This document shows positions 17,359 to 25,647 of a stretch of DNA of 64,000 nt, piece by piece; positions within the stretch are counted from its first letter, which is position 1, and the number at the start of each line of letters is the position of its first letter. Under the pieces are notes generated by a model. It did not search any database. It was given only the letters and a program-made list of their open reading frames with translations, and was not told where the DNA came from. The position numbers and the translations under genes are program-made. The DNA is taken from contig JAJVIK010000004.1 of the NCBI GenBank assembly GCA_022072055.1, forward strand, positions 1-64,000, in the 5' to 3' direction. Origin of the DNA: a bacterium. GTDB lineage: Bacteria > Hinthialibacterota > Hinthialibacteria > OLB16.

Positions 17359-19692
17359 TCAGTACAAATCCCAACCTTCCACGTCGGTCACCACATCCGT
17401 CGCGGTTGGAGAAGGCGCCACCGTGGCCGTTCGGGTGGATGTCGGCGTGGAGGTCTTGGTGGACGAGAGAGTGGGTGTGTCGGCAAACGTGGAGGTGGTC
17501 GAGGGGGTCGCGCTTGCTGTTTCGGTGGGCACGGGGGTGTTCGTGCTTGTGCTCGCTTGAGTGTGGGTCAAAGTGGGAGTGTCAGCCACTGTTGGGGTTT
17601 CGGTGGCCGTCGCCGCGGAGGTTAGGGTTTGAGTCGGCGTTTCGGTGATCGTGGGGGTGGCGGTCCCGGACTGTGTCGGGGTTTGAGTGATCGTCGCGGT
17701 GCGGGTCCCCGTTTGAGTCGCCGTTTCGGTGATCGTGGGGGTGGCGGTCCCGGACTGTGTCGGGGTTTGAGTGATCGTCGCGGTGCGGGTCCCCGTTTGA
17801 GTCGGCGTTTCGGTGATCGTGGGGGTGGCGGTCCCGGACTGTGTCGGGGTTTGAGTGATCGTCGCGGTGCGGGTCCCCGTTTGAGTCGGCGTTTCGGTGA
17901 TCGTGGGGGTGGCGGTCCCGGACTGTGTTGGGGTTTGAGTGATCGTCGCGGTGCGGGTCCCCGTGTGAGTCGGCGTTTCGGTAATAGTTGGAGTGTGGGT
18001 TCCCGTGCGTGACGGGGTGCTCGTGGGAGAGCTGCTCGTGGCGCCCATCTTCACGATCCTTGTTCCCCAGCGCGAGTCGTTTCCCGACACTCTGGCGGTC
18101 TGAACAACCTCATGCGCGCCCCAGAAGGTCTTGTCGTCGTCCGGGTCAATCACGCAGGCCGAATAGTCTCCCCAACGCTCGGGATTGGTCGTGGAGAAGT
18201 CGTCGTATTCCCCAGCGCTGGTGGCAATCACGACAGGGGACTGGAAAGTCCCCCCGGTATCCACAGGATTCCGAGAGACAACCCGCATGTCCACAAACTG
18301 AGTGGAGGAGCTCTGGCTGTAGCAGATCATGGCGTCGCCATCGGAGTTCGCGGATATGGAGGGGAGGAAAGTCCAAGCCCCCGAGTCGCTCCCATCAAGG
18401 GAGCCGGACTGCACCATTGTCGGAGTGGTGGCGGAGCCGGCGGTCGTACTGTTTGTCGAATTGGGATCGATCTCAAACCAGACCACTTCCGTGCGCGAAT
18501 CGCTGTCCGTGTCGGCGCTCAGACTGCACCAGATGCTGTCATTTCTGTAGATCGCATTAATGATCCTGGGAGATAAGGTATCGATGGTGATCCCGGTAAC
18601 GCCCGACTGTGGTGCTCCCGTCGAGATCAAGGTTCCCGCCGTCCACGAGCGCAGGGTGGTGTAGGTCCCGGCCACGAGCGAAGGGCTTCCCGCGGAACCC
18701 GTAAGCTGCCACAAGCGGTAAGCGGTCGAGCCAAAGCGATTGATGAGATAAAAATCCCCATTCAGAGTGGAGCCGAAGGTGTGGCAAGGTTGAACTGTAC
18801 TGGCGCCCGAGGTGGTGACGGTGTCAATATTGAAATCGGTATACGAATAACTTCCGGTAAGAACCGAGGCTTTGTTGAACACTCGGATCTTGCAGCCTCG
18901 GAAGACGCTTCCCGAGTCAAACATGTTTCCGGTAACCACCAGACGACTTGAGTCCGCTCCAATCGAGGGATAATCGAACCAAGTCTCGTAAGTTCCGCCC
19001 GGTCCGGGTCCAAGACCATCCCCCGTGAAGGCCGTGAGCGCGCTTCCCGACAGAAAGGTCCAGTCGCTTCCCGTTGTTGTCCCCGGAGCACTGGAGGTCG
19101 AAACGACGATATGGACATTGCTGGTTCCACCGGAGCCGCCGCTATTCGGAGTCCTTCCAGCCAAAATCACGACGAAGAACCGGCTTGCGTGTTGGTCATA
19201 CAAGACTTTGGGGTCAAACGAATTGTTGGAGGACCCGATGGACCCGAGACTAAGAAAGGCGTCCAAGTCGGTCGAACCTGCCACTGTTGCCCCGGTCTTG
19301 TCGTAGATGGTGATCCCACTATTGGTGACCAAAACCACCCGTCCGGCTGAACCGGTTCCCGGTCCCACGGCCAAGTGGGTGTCCGGGGGTTTGTAGATGA
19401 ATCCCCCGTCAATACTCGGAGATTGGGATTGGCCGCTAAAGGTGAGAGCCGCCGAGGGAGTCTGGGGATTTTCGCCCTGATCCGGTGCAACCGTGCGAAT
19501 TAAGGGAGCTTCCGTCTGCTCGACTTCGGCCAAAGCAACGCCTCCGCCACTCAAGACACGTGGGTAGCCTGACCCTCCTGAAGGGTAGATCGGGTCAAAA
19601 TCCACTGGAACGGGCTCCCCGACAGCGGCACATATTCCGGCAAGGACGAGTAGCGCGCCCCGAATCGCGAGGGGAAGGATATGAAACCTCAT
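17359..19692 (-). CDS. Secreted beta-propeller-like protein with long Thr/Pro repeat stalk
   Basis: The 777-aa product begins with a signal peptide ([21 protein letters not shown]). Residues about 70-545 form a globular, Ser/Thr/Gly-rich domain whose repeating motifs ([29 protein letters not shown]) suggest a beta-propeller. From residue about 550 a low-complexity stalk of the type (TxT)PT follows, with four perfect-period 28-residue units, then degenerate TPT repeats and a terminal GWDLY. The stalk would project the domain from the cell and is a likely O-glycosylation target. Function is not recognised. The 276-bp gap upstream of its start holds no other gene. Confidence 0.75.
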   Translation of the reverse strand: MRFHILPLAIRGALLVLAGICAAVGEPVPVDFDPIYPSGGSGYPRVLSGGGVALAEVEQTEAPLIRTVAPDQGENPQTPSAALTFSGQSQSPSIDGGFIYKPPDTHLAVGPGTGSAGRVVLVTNSGITIYDKTGATVAGSTDLDAFLSLGSIGSSNNSFDPKVLYDQHASRFFVVILAGRTPNSGGSGGTSNVHIVVSTSSAPGTTTGSDWTFLSGSALTAFTGDGLGPGPGGTYETWFDYPSIGADSSRLVVTGNMFDSGSVFRGCKIRVFNKASVLTGSYSYTDFNIDTVTTSGASTVQPCHTFGSTLNGDFYLINRFGSTAYRLWQLTGSAGSPSLVAGTYTTLRSWTAGTLISTGAPQSGVTGITIDTLSPRIINAIYRNDSIWCSLSADTDSDSRTEVVWFEIDPNSTNSTTAGSATTPTMVQSGSLDGSDSGAWTFLPSISANSDGDAMICYSQSSSTQFVDMRVVSRNPVDTGGTFQSPVVIATSAGEYDDFSTTNPERWGDYSACVIDPDDDKTFWGAHEVVQTARVSGNDSRWGTRIVKMGATSSSPTSTPSRTGTHTPTITETPTHTGTRTATITQTPTQSGTATPTITETPTQTGTRTATITQTPTQSGTATPTITETPTQTGTRTATITQTPTQSGTATPTITETATQTGTRTATITQTPTQSGTATPTITETPTQTLTSAATATETPTVADTPTLTHTQASTSTNTPVPTETASATPSTTSTFADTPTLSSTKTSTPTSTRTATVAPSPTATDVVTDVEGWDLY
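17641..17976. repeat. Four tandem copies of an 84-bp repeat (28 codons) in the stalk of the secreted protein
   Basis: The string ttcggtgatc begins at 17641, 17725, 17809 and 17893 and recurs as ttcggtaata at 17977, an exact 84-bp period. Copies are nearly identical (single substitutions such as gtcggc/gtcgcc and gtgtcg/gtgttg). The period is a multiple of three, so copy-number change keeps the frame. Degenerate, older repeat material flanks both sides (about 17450-18020). Confidence 0.95.
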
Positions 19693-19872
19693 TTGGGTAT
19701 TCCTCCGATCCTGGCAGCAGTTCAGCTCCCGGGATTATCTCTCTTTACGGAGGCTCAGGGAAAAAGGTTACAGAATGGAAAGAAAAAGAAATTCACTCGT
19801 ACTGCGTGTATGGAACAAGAACTTCGGGCATAGCTGGAGAGGAGGCAAGGCCGGCGGGTCGCCGCAGGGAAC

Positions 19873-19898
19873 GAAAGGCCAGCCCCGTCGCCTTTCGC
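19873..19898 (-). terminator. Possible terminator hairpin after the thrC-like gene
   Basis: CGAAAGGC (19873-19880) and GCCTTTCG (19891-19898) form a perfect 8-bp stem with a 10-nt loop, 71 nt past the stop. The T-tract is poor (TTCC), so intrinsic termination is uncertain. The rest of 19693-19968 carries the 5' region of the secreted-repeat gene and nothing else I can identify. Confidence 0.35.
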
Positions 19899-19968
19899 GT
19901 GAGTAGTTGGAACCCCTGGCCACGTCTCAGACTGGCCGCGCGCGGAACCCCTGTCGGTCCGCCTGCCC

Positions 19969-21249
19969 TCACACCCCAGCCAACGCCCCCAGACACACTT
20001 CCTCGAAGCTCGCCAAGTTCGGCTGAATCCGGACCGGCGCGCCGATGTGGTCCGCCACCGCCTCCTGGGTCTTCATCCCATTCCCGGTGATGCTGACCAC
20101 AATCGATTCATCGCGCGGGAGGACTCCCTGTTCGATGAGCTTCTTCGCCACCGCCAGGGTGGTCCCTCCGGCGGTCTCGGTGAAGATGCCCTCAGTCTCC
20201 GCGAGGAGCTTGATGGCATCAATGATCTCCTCATCCGTGGCCTCCTCTCCCCAGCCGCCGGTCTTACGGACAATATCCATCACCTCGTAGCCGTCCGCCG
20301 GGTTTCCGATGGCAATGGATTTGGCGATGGTGTTGGGCTTGACCGGGCGGAAAACCTCGCTGCGCTCCTTGATGGCGGTGACAATTGGGGAGCATCCGGC
20401 GGCCTGCGCGGCGTGGAATCGGGGCTTCGTGTCTTCGACCAGCCCGAGAGTCACGAACTCGCGGAAGGCGCGGTAGACCCTCGGGAGGATGGTCCCACCC
20501 GCGACCGGAACCACGATGTGTTGGGGGAGCCTCCAGCCGAGCTGCTCGGCCACCTCGAAGCCATAAGTCTTCGCCCCTTCGGTGTAATAGGGGCGCAGGT
20601 TGATGTTCACAAAGGCCCAGCGGTATTTCTCCCCAAGTTCGCTGCAGAATCGGTTCACGTCATCATAGTTCCCCTCCACCTCGACGAGCGTCGGATGGTA
20701 AACAAGCGAACCGACAATCTTGCCGATCTCCAGTCCGGCGGGGACGAAGATGTAGGTCTCGAATCCCGCGCGGGCGGCATGGGCGGAGACTGAATTGCCC
20801 AGGTTTCCGGTCGAGGCGCAGGAGACTGTCTTGTAACCGAACTCCTTGGCCTTGGAGAGCGCCACCGAGACCACCCGGTCTTTGTATGAAAAAGTCGGAT
20901 GGTTGCAGGAGTCGTCCTTGATGTAGAGCTCCTCTACTCCGAGGCGCTTGGCGAGACGATCGGCGTGCACCAGCGGCGTGCATCCGGAGTAAAGCCCGAT
21001 TTCAGGCTCGGACTCAACCGGAAGCAGCTCGCGATAGCGCCACAAGTTCTTGGGGCGCGATTCGATCACCTCTCGTGTCAGCTTTCCCCTGAGGAGCTCG
21101 TAGTCGTACACCACCTCCAGAGGCCCGAAATCGAATTCGCAGACATAGATCGGGCTTTTCTCGTAGAAGTGACCGCACTCCTTGCAGCGCAGGCCCTTGA
21201 TGACCCGGGAGGGATCGACCACCGGAGGAATGGGGCGGTGAGGGTGCAT
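19969..21249 (-). CDS. thrC: Threonine-synthase-family PLP enzyme under SAM-riboswitch control
   Basis: This fold-type II PLP enzyme of 426 aa has an N-terminal zinc-ribbon-like segment (C22, C25, C37), a PLP-lysine motif PTFSYKDR (K123), the phosphate/PLP loop SCASTGNLGNSVSAH and a C-terminal VSITGNGMKTQEA. Threonine synthase converts O-phosphohomoserine to threonine. The PLP-lysine context differs from the usual TGSFKDRG. The gene is second in a two-gene operon behind a TusA-like sulfur carrier, and the leader is a SAM-I riboswitch. That context points to methionine/homocysteine synthesis, so the true reaction could be sulfhydrylation of an activated homoserine. The family assignment is firm, the activity open. 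RBS AAAGGA precedes the ATG. Confidence 0.85.
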   Translation of the reverse strand: MHPHRPIPPVVDPSRVIKGLRCKECGHFYEKSPIYVCEFDFGPLEVVYDYELLRGKLTREVIESRPKNLWRYRELLPVESEPEIGLYSGCTPLVHADRLAKRLGVEELYIKDDSCNHPTFSYKDRVVSVALSKAKEFGYKTVSCASTGNLGNSVSAHAARAGFETYIFVPAGLEIGKIVGSLVYHPTLVEVEGNYDDVNRFCSELGEKYRWAFVNINLRPYYTEGAKTYGFEVAEQLGWRLPQHIVVPVAGGTILPRVYRAFREFVTLGLVEDTKPRFHAAQAAGCSPIVTAIKERSEVFRPVKPNTIAKSIAIGNPADGYEVMDIVRKTGGWGEEATDEEIIDAIKLLAETEGIFTETAGGTTLAVAKKLIEQGVLPRDESIVVSITGNGMKTQEAVADHIGAPVRIQPNLASFEEVCLGALAGV

Positions 21250-21279
21250 GATCTTGGTCCTTTCTCTCCGTTTTCTCGG

Positions 21280-21543
21280 TCACGCCTTCCGGATCCACAG
21301 CGCGGCTTGAGCGCCAAGGTCCTCGGCGTGAACGATCTTGTGCCCTTCGGCCTTGACACTCCGGGGGACATTTTTGAGCGGCTCGCCCTTGTCGAGAATG
21401 ACATGCAGAATCTCACCGGCCTGCATGAGCTCCAGGCGCAGCTTGGTCTTCACAAAGTTCATCGGGCAAACCACGCCGGTGAGATTCAGGGCCGCGTGCG
21501 CGGCCGGGGCTGAAACGGGGGGGGCAAGGGTCTCCTGGGACAT
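21280..21543 (-). CDS. TusA-family sulfur carrier protein
   Basis: The ATG at 21543 gives an 87-aa protein. After a 17-residue Ala/Pro leader comes the TusA fold with the persulfide Cys in GVVCPMNFVKTKL (C26-P27), then GEILHVILDKGEPLKNVPRS and EGHKIVH. The CPxNFVKTK variant distinguishes this subgroup from classical tRNA-thiolation TusA. It lies 30 nt upstream of the ThrC-like gene in the same riboswitch-controlled transcript and is probably the sulfur donor for that enzyme, by analogy with CysO/CysM. A longer frame to 21648 runs into the riboswitch terminator and is rejected. Confidence 0.9.
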   Translation of the reverse strand: MSQETLAPPVSAPAAHAALNLTGVVCPMNFVKTKLRLELMQAGEILHVILDKGEPLKNVPRSVKAEGHKIVHAEDLGAQAALWIRKA

Positions 21544-21592
21544 GATACGGACTCCTTGGGCGGTTGCTCTCTCCCCCGGGAAAGGTCTAAAT

Positions 21593-21625
21593 GGAAAAGC
21601 CCTTCTCAGGGTAAGAGAAGGGCTT
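21593..21625 (-). terminator. Riboswitch expression-platform terminator
   Basis: A perfect 11-bp stem, AAGCCCTTCTC / GAGAAGGGCTT on the minus strand, with a 7-nt loop is followed by TTTTCC. It lies between the SAM aptamer and the tusA-like start codon, 50 nt before it, as expected for transcriptional OFF control at high SAM. Confidence 0.92.
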
Positions 21626-21666
21626 CGGAGGGTCCGTGGATACAACAAGACAACCCGACGCGCCTC

Positions 21667-21866
21667 CTCTCATCTCCCGAAAGTTACACGCCCGCTGGGG
21701 TCTCCCCCGGGGCGATCGGAATCCTCGTTGCATCAGGCCGCTGTCTGGTGGGCGACCTGCGAGAACTCCCCTTCGCAGGAATTGGCACCTTCCGGATGGC
21801 CAAGCCATCCGTGGGTTGCCGTGGTTTCTAAGGGCCAGCCCCTCCACCACTCTCGATAAGAGAGAG
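21667..21866 (-). promoter_or_regulatory. SAM-I (S-box) riboswitch aptamer
   Basis: The minus strand carries the S-box core in order: P1 5' strand CTCTTATC, AGAG, GGTGGAGG, the kink-turn/P2 segment CTGGCCC, GAAACCACGGCAACCC, the P3 stem GGATGGC/GCCATCC, the conserved GGTGCCAATTCCTGC, the P4 hairpin CCTGCGA/TCGCAGG, and the P1 3' strand GATGAGAG (21674-21667), which pairs with the 5' strand over 8 bp. About 80 nt of GC-rich sequence is inserted between P4 and the P1 3' strand, making the aptamer about 200 nt. It binds S-adenosylmethionine and should shut off the downstream tusA-thrC transcript. Confidence 0.93.
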
Positions 21867-21881
21867 CTTATCTTGATGATT

Positions 21882-21910
21882 ACGGTACAAACGAAAGGGG
21901 CGGATGTCAA
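21882..21910 (-). promoter_or_regulatory. Promoter of the SAM-riboswitch operon
   Basis: A perfect -35 TTGACA (21910-21905) and TACCGT (21887-21882) are separated by 17 bp. The predicted start near 21875 falls just upstream of aptamer helix P1. Confidence 0.65.
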
Positions 21911-21972
21911 TGGCGGATGCGCCCACGCTCCGAAGCGGGCATGCCGCGTTTCCTCCCCTGGCGCGCGCGCCC

Positions 21973-22827
21973 TTAGACCTCCGTTCTGGGGGCGGAAAGG
22001 GCATCCCCAAGCAGGTTGAACGAGAGCACCGAAAGCACAATCGCGGCGGAGGGGAAGAATGCCTGCCACCAGGCGAACTGGATGCGAGTGTAACCATCGA
22101 GAATCATGTTGCCCCAGGAGGGATTGGGCGGCTGGACCCCCAGTCCGAGGAATGAAAGCGCCGCCTCGGCGATGATCGCGGTCGCGAGTCCCAGGGAGGT
22201 CACCACGACAAGGCTTGGTAGCAGGTTTGGGAACAGGTGACGGACCATGATCCTCGCGGGGGATAGTCCCAGGCAGCGGGCCGCCTCGATGAACTCCCGC
22301 TCTCCCAGGGAGAGCACCTCGCCGCGAACAATCCGCGCCACCGACACCCATCCGGTCAACCCGATCGCGAGAAAGATGTTCTCCTCACGATTCCCCAGGG
22401 CAAACTGGATTGCCAGAACCAGGAGCAGATATGGAAACGCCCAGACCACGTTCACCAGCCACATCACCAGGGTGTCCACCCACCCGCGCAGGTACCCGGC
22501 GGCCAATCCGAGCGCGACGCCGATCCCGACCGCGACCCCCTGGGCAATGATTCCCACCGCGAGCGACACCCGCGCGCCATACAGCACGCGCGAGTAGATG
22601 TCGCGCCCCAAACGGTCGGTCCCCATCCAATGCTCGCGGCTGGGCGGCAGATCGCGCGCCGAAAGGTTCTGCCGGGTGGGGTCCGACAAGGCCAGCTGAG
22701 GAGCAAACACCGCCACGAACACCAGCAGGGTCACAAACCCCAGCCCAAACGCGGCGAAGGGGTTGCCCTGGACCGCGCGGAGCAGGGCGCGGCCCACATG
22801 GCTTGGAAGTCTTGGAATAAGCTGCAT
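21973..22827 (-). CDS. Dipeptide/oligopeptide ABC transporter permease, OppC/DppC type
   Basis: This inner-membrane subunit of a peptide/nickel-class ABC importer is 284 aa with an N-terminal helix (GLGFVTLLVFVAVFAPQLAL), the diagnostic HWMGTDRLGRDIYSRVLYGAR block and the EAA loop EFIEAARCLGLSPARIMVRH that contacts the ATPase. Five further helices follow. No oppA, B, D or F gene lies in the neighbourhood, so the partner subunits must be encoded elsewhere or the gene is the end of an operon broken by rearrangement. It is divergent from the K+ channel with a 38-bp gap. Confidence 0.92.
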   Translation of the reverse strand: MQLIPRLPSHVGRALLRAVQGNPFAAFGLGFVTLLVFVAVFAPQLALSDPTRQNLSARDLPPSREHWMGTDRLGRDIYSRVLYGARVSLAVGIIAQGVAVGIGVALGLAAGYLRGWVDTLVMWLVNVVWAFPYLLLVLAIQFALGNREENIFLAIGLTGWVSVARIVRGEVLSLGEREFIEAARCLGLSPARIMVRHLFPNLLPSLVVVTSLGLATAIIAEAALSFLGLGVQPPNPSWGNMILDGYTRIQFAWWQAFFPSAAIVLSVLSFNLLGDALSAPRTEV

Positions 22828-22865
22828 TGTGATCGTGTCTTGGGGCCGTTACACTCGCCGCGCGC

Positions 22866-23867
22866 ATGATAGCCGTCGACGCCGCCTCCCGCAAATGGTT
22901 GTTCCTGCTCCCGCTTCCCATCATCCTTGTCGGGATGGTCGGCTTCCGGATCATTGAGGGCTGGCCTTGGGTGGACTGTTTCTTCATGACCGTGACCACG
23001 GTTTCCACGGTCGGCTATGGCTGGATCGGGGAGCCGGACACGGCTGGGAAGGTCTTCGCCTCGTTTTTGATTCTCACCGGAGTGGGCACATTCTCCTTCA
23101 TGATTTCCCTCGGACTCCAGAACATGCTGGAGCAGACTGTCGACCAAGATCGGGTGGCGAGGAAAAAGGTGGAAAAGATCCGAGATCACTTCATCATTTG
23201 TGGGGCGGGGCGAGTGGGTTTGGAGGTCGCCGCGGCCCTTCGGAAACGGGGACGTTTGATTGTGGCGGTGGACCGCGATACTCGCGCGGTAGAATCGATC
23301 CGGCACGAGGGGATGCTCGCTATCGAGGGCGACGCCACCAACGAGGAGAGCCTGGCCGAGGCCGGGATCGAGCGCGCCAAGGGCGTGGCCTGCGTGCTGG
23401 AGCATGACGCGGACAACATCTTTGTGTGTCTGGCTGCGCGGGAAAAGAACCCCACGATCTTCATCGTGGCGCGCGCCTCGAATCAGTCGGCGGTCAACAA
23501 GATGCTCAAGGCGGGGGCCAATAAGGTGATCAATCCCTTCACCACCACCGCCACTCGGATCGCGTACACCTTGATGAAGCCCACCGTGGTGGATTTCCTG
23601 GAAGTGGCCTCCAGCGACCTGCACCTGGACCTGAGGATGGAGGAAATCCTGATTCAACCCGGCTCGGTCCTGGTTGGCTGCCATGTGGCCGAGGCGGAGT
23701 TCCGCGAGAGGGAGAATGTCATCGCCGCCGCGATTCAGAAAAAGGGGGGACTCATGATCTTCAACCCGCCCGCGGCGGAAATCCTTGATGAGCGGGATGT
23801 GCTCATTGCCCTGGGTTCGCAGGAGTCGCTCACGTCCTTGGCGGAGAAGGCGCGTGGGCGAGGATGA
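22866..23867 (+). CDS. Potassium channel with RCK (TrkA-N/TrkA-C) domains
   Basis: This 333-aa two-helix K+ channel has helix 1 (FLLPLPIILVGMVGF), a pore helix with the selectivity filter TVGYG at about residues 45-50 (TTVSTVGYGW) and helix 2 (FLILTGVGTFSFMISLGL). A Rossmann RCK domain follows (HFIICGAGRVGLEVAAALRK) with the acidic nucleotide-binding position in VAVDRD, and a TrkA-C domain lies near residues 255-325. It resembles MthK-type channels and probably controls K+ efflux or uptake in response to nucleotide or Ca2+. It is convergent with the TIM-barrel gene. Confidence 0.93.
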   Translation: MIAVDAASRKWLFLLPLPIILVGMVGFRIIEGWPWVDCFFMTVTTVSTVGYGWIGEPDTAGKVFASFLILTGVGTFSFMISLGLQNMLEQTVDQDRVARKKVEKIRDHFIICGAGRVGLEVAAALRKRGRLIVAVDRDTRAVESIRHEGMLAIEGDATNEESLAEAGIERAKGVACVLEHDADNIFVCLAAREKNPTIFIVARASNQSAVNKMLKAGANKVINPFTTTATRIAYTLMKPTVVDFLEVASSDLHLDLRMEEILIQPGSVLVGCHVAEAEFRERENVIAAAIQKKGGLMIFNPPAAEILDERDVLIALGSQESLTSLAEKARGRG

Positions 23868-23877
23868 GCGATGACGA

Positions 23878-24837
23878 TTACTTCCCCCGAGCCGCCGATG
23901 AGAGGAACATCTCAACCGCTTGTTTCCCCTTGCGGCAGGCCTTGTAAGGATCCGGGGTTTCCCACGAGTCGACCATGATCCAACCGGAAAAGCCGCCGCT
24001 CCAAAGAGTTTCGAAGGAGGCTGGCAGGTCCACATGTCCCTCCCCACACGGAAGATGCTTCGAGGTCCCTCCGTCGCGCAGGGCGCCGTCGGTGTCGGTG
24101 AGGTGCAGGTACCCGATGTTCGACACCCCCACCCGCCGGAGCGGTTCATGCGGCCTTCCGGTGGAGCCGTTCATGAGATCGAAGTGGCTGGGGTCATAGA
24201 TGACTTTGAGGTTCGGGTGGTTCGCGCCCTTGAGGATTCGGATCAGGTGATCCTCGCTGTTGAAGACAAAGGGAGGCTCGATCTCAAAGGAGGCCACGAG
24301 CCGGCGCGCGGCGGCGATTTCACCGACGCGCTGGAATGACTTGCACAGGTTCTCAAGAGCCTGGTCGAAGTTCTGGCCGCGCAAATCCCCGTGCGGCCAA
24401 AGGCCGATACACTCGCCGCCGAGGGCGCGGGCGAGGTCGCAGCGGTCCGCGAAGGTTTCCAAGTAACGTTCACGTTCCTCCAACCGCGGAGAAAACGCGT
24501 CAGCCGCGCCGGTCTGAATGGAAAAGACTTGGAGACCGAATGAGTCATGGAGATTTCGCAGCTTCCCGACACGGTTCGAGTCCTCCGCCTTGGGATACCC
24601 GCCCTCCGGCCAGCCATCCACGAGCTCAACCCCCTCGAATCCCTCCTCTTGGGCAAAGTCAAGCACTTCCTGGAGCGGGTAATCGATCCCATATTTCGAC
24701 TTGGCCGAGGCGAAGCCGTTGAGACCGATGGCCATGCGCCAGTGGGGTTGCGCGGGACTCGCGGAGGTGTCGGAAACAAGCGACCCCAACCAGGCCCCGC
24801 TCAGAGTCTTGAGGAAGCCGCGACGTCGCGCGCGCAT
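23878..24837 (-). CDS. Tat-exported sugar phosphate isomerase/epimerase-like TIM barrel
   Basis: The 319-aa product starts with a twin-arginine signal (RARRRGFLKTLSGAWLGSLV). The body is the xylose-isomerase-like AP-endonuclease-2 TIM-barrel: EEGFEGVELVDGWPEGG, GGECIGLWPHGD, ASFEIEPPFVFNSEDH, VIYDPSHFD and YLHLTDTDGALRDGG, with His, Glu and Asp positions suited to a divalent metal site. Exported members of this family are abundant in Planctomycetota-like genomes and generally lack an assigned substrate. Confidence 0.85.
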   Translation of the reverse strand: MRARRRGFLKTLSGAWLGSLVSDTSASPAQPHWRMAIGLNGFASAKSKYGIDYPLQEVLDFAQEEGFEGVELVDGWPEGGYPKAEDSNRVGKLRNLHDSFGLQVFSIQTGAADAFSPRLEERERYLETFADRCDLARALGGECIGLWPHGDLRGQNFDQALENLCKSFQRVGEIAAARRLVASFEIEPPFVFNSEDHLIRILKGANHPNLKVIYDPSHFDLMNGSTGRPHEPLRRVGVSNIGYLHLTDTDGALRDGGTSKHLPCGEGHVDLPASFETLWSGGFSGWIMVDSWETPDPYKACRKGKQAVEMFLSSAARGK

Positions 24838-24846
24838 GGCCGGCCC

Positions 24847-25638
24847 TTACCGGATCGGGTTGGACCCGGAGGACCGTCCGGGAGTGGTGGGCGGAGACTG
24901 GGGAACGTAAGTGGGCGGGGAATAGTTCGCCGGTTGCGGTCCCGGCCAATAGCGGTTCGCGTGGTCGGGAACCTGGGTCGGGTTGGTGATTGTTCGGTAC
25001 ACAAAGTTGGTTCCCTTTTGGACCTCATCCGCCAAGGTGGTCGCGAGCTTGCGCACCGGCAAGGCCACGCCCCAGAGTGTTTTCGGGATCACATCCACCA
25101 CGTTGTACACGCTCGGGGCCGGTTCGGTGAGGCTTGAGAGCCAACGAATCGGAACCAGAATCAGTCCGCCCGGCACCACCGGAACATAAACATCCGTGTA
25201 GAAGTGAGTGAAGCTGTCGAAAATCCCGTTCACGCCCACCATGGCGGCGTTGGGAACTCCGGTGATCAGGTCCTGGGCGATTTGTCCGCCGCTTTCACTT
25301 TCGCTCCAGGTGTCGTAGTAGTCGTCTTTGAGGTTGACCCCCATGTTGATCGGAGTGTCCCAGATCAGATGCTTCGGGAGGGACCAGAGGTCATGGACCA
25401 CCTGGGGAACCTGGGGGCGTTCGGCATCCACGCGATCCCAGTACGGGTTCGGGTCATTGGGGTGATAGAACGGCGAGAAATGATGTTCGGCGAAGGTTGT
25501 GCCCTCGCGCCAGGGGTGGTACATCTCGGTTTCCACTGTCCCGCGCTCATAGTTGTCCTCCAAAGCGGCGACCGGCGGCCCCACAAGGGTCGTAAAGACA
25601 GCCAGCAGTCGGAGAACCGCGCGACGGAACTGAGACAT
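24847..25638 (-). CDS. Secreted protein of unknown function
   Basis: This 263-aa protein has a Sec signal peptide (RAVLRLLAVFTTLVGPPVAA). The mature part is rich in aromatic, Asp and Pro residues, with weak hydrophobic stretches around residues 150-200 (VPVVPGGLILVPIRWLSSL) and a Pro/Ser/Thr-rich tail. I recognise no domain. It is sandwiched between the Tat TIM barrel and the VCBS-repeat protein on the same strand with 9-bp gaps, so the three are probably co-expressed envelope proteins. Confidence 0.65.
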   Translation of the reverse strand: MSQFRRAVLRLLAVFTTLVGPPVAALEDNYERGTVETEMYHPWREGTTFAEHHFSPFYHPNDPNPYWDRVDAERPQVPQVVHDLWSLPKHLIWDTPINMGVNLKDDYYDTWSESESGGQIAQDLITGVPNAAMVGVNGIFDSFTHFYTDVYVPVVPGGLILVPIRWLSSLTEPAPSVYNVVDVIPKTLWGVALPVRKLATTLADEVQKGTNFVYRTITNPTQVPDHANRYWPGPQPANYSPPTYVPQSPPTTPGRSSGSNPIR

Positions 25639-25647
25639 TGAAAGACC

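Noticed and set aside
17641-17976. CRISPR-like regular repeat pattern
   Set aside because: Repeats are contiguous, 84 bp, protein-coding and without unique spacers. No cas gene is present.
17629-18012. Plus-strand ORF with regular repeats
   Set aside because: It is the reverse complement of the 84-bp Thr/Pro repeats of the secreted protein and has no ribosome binding site.
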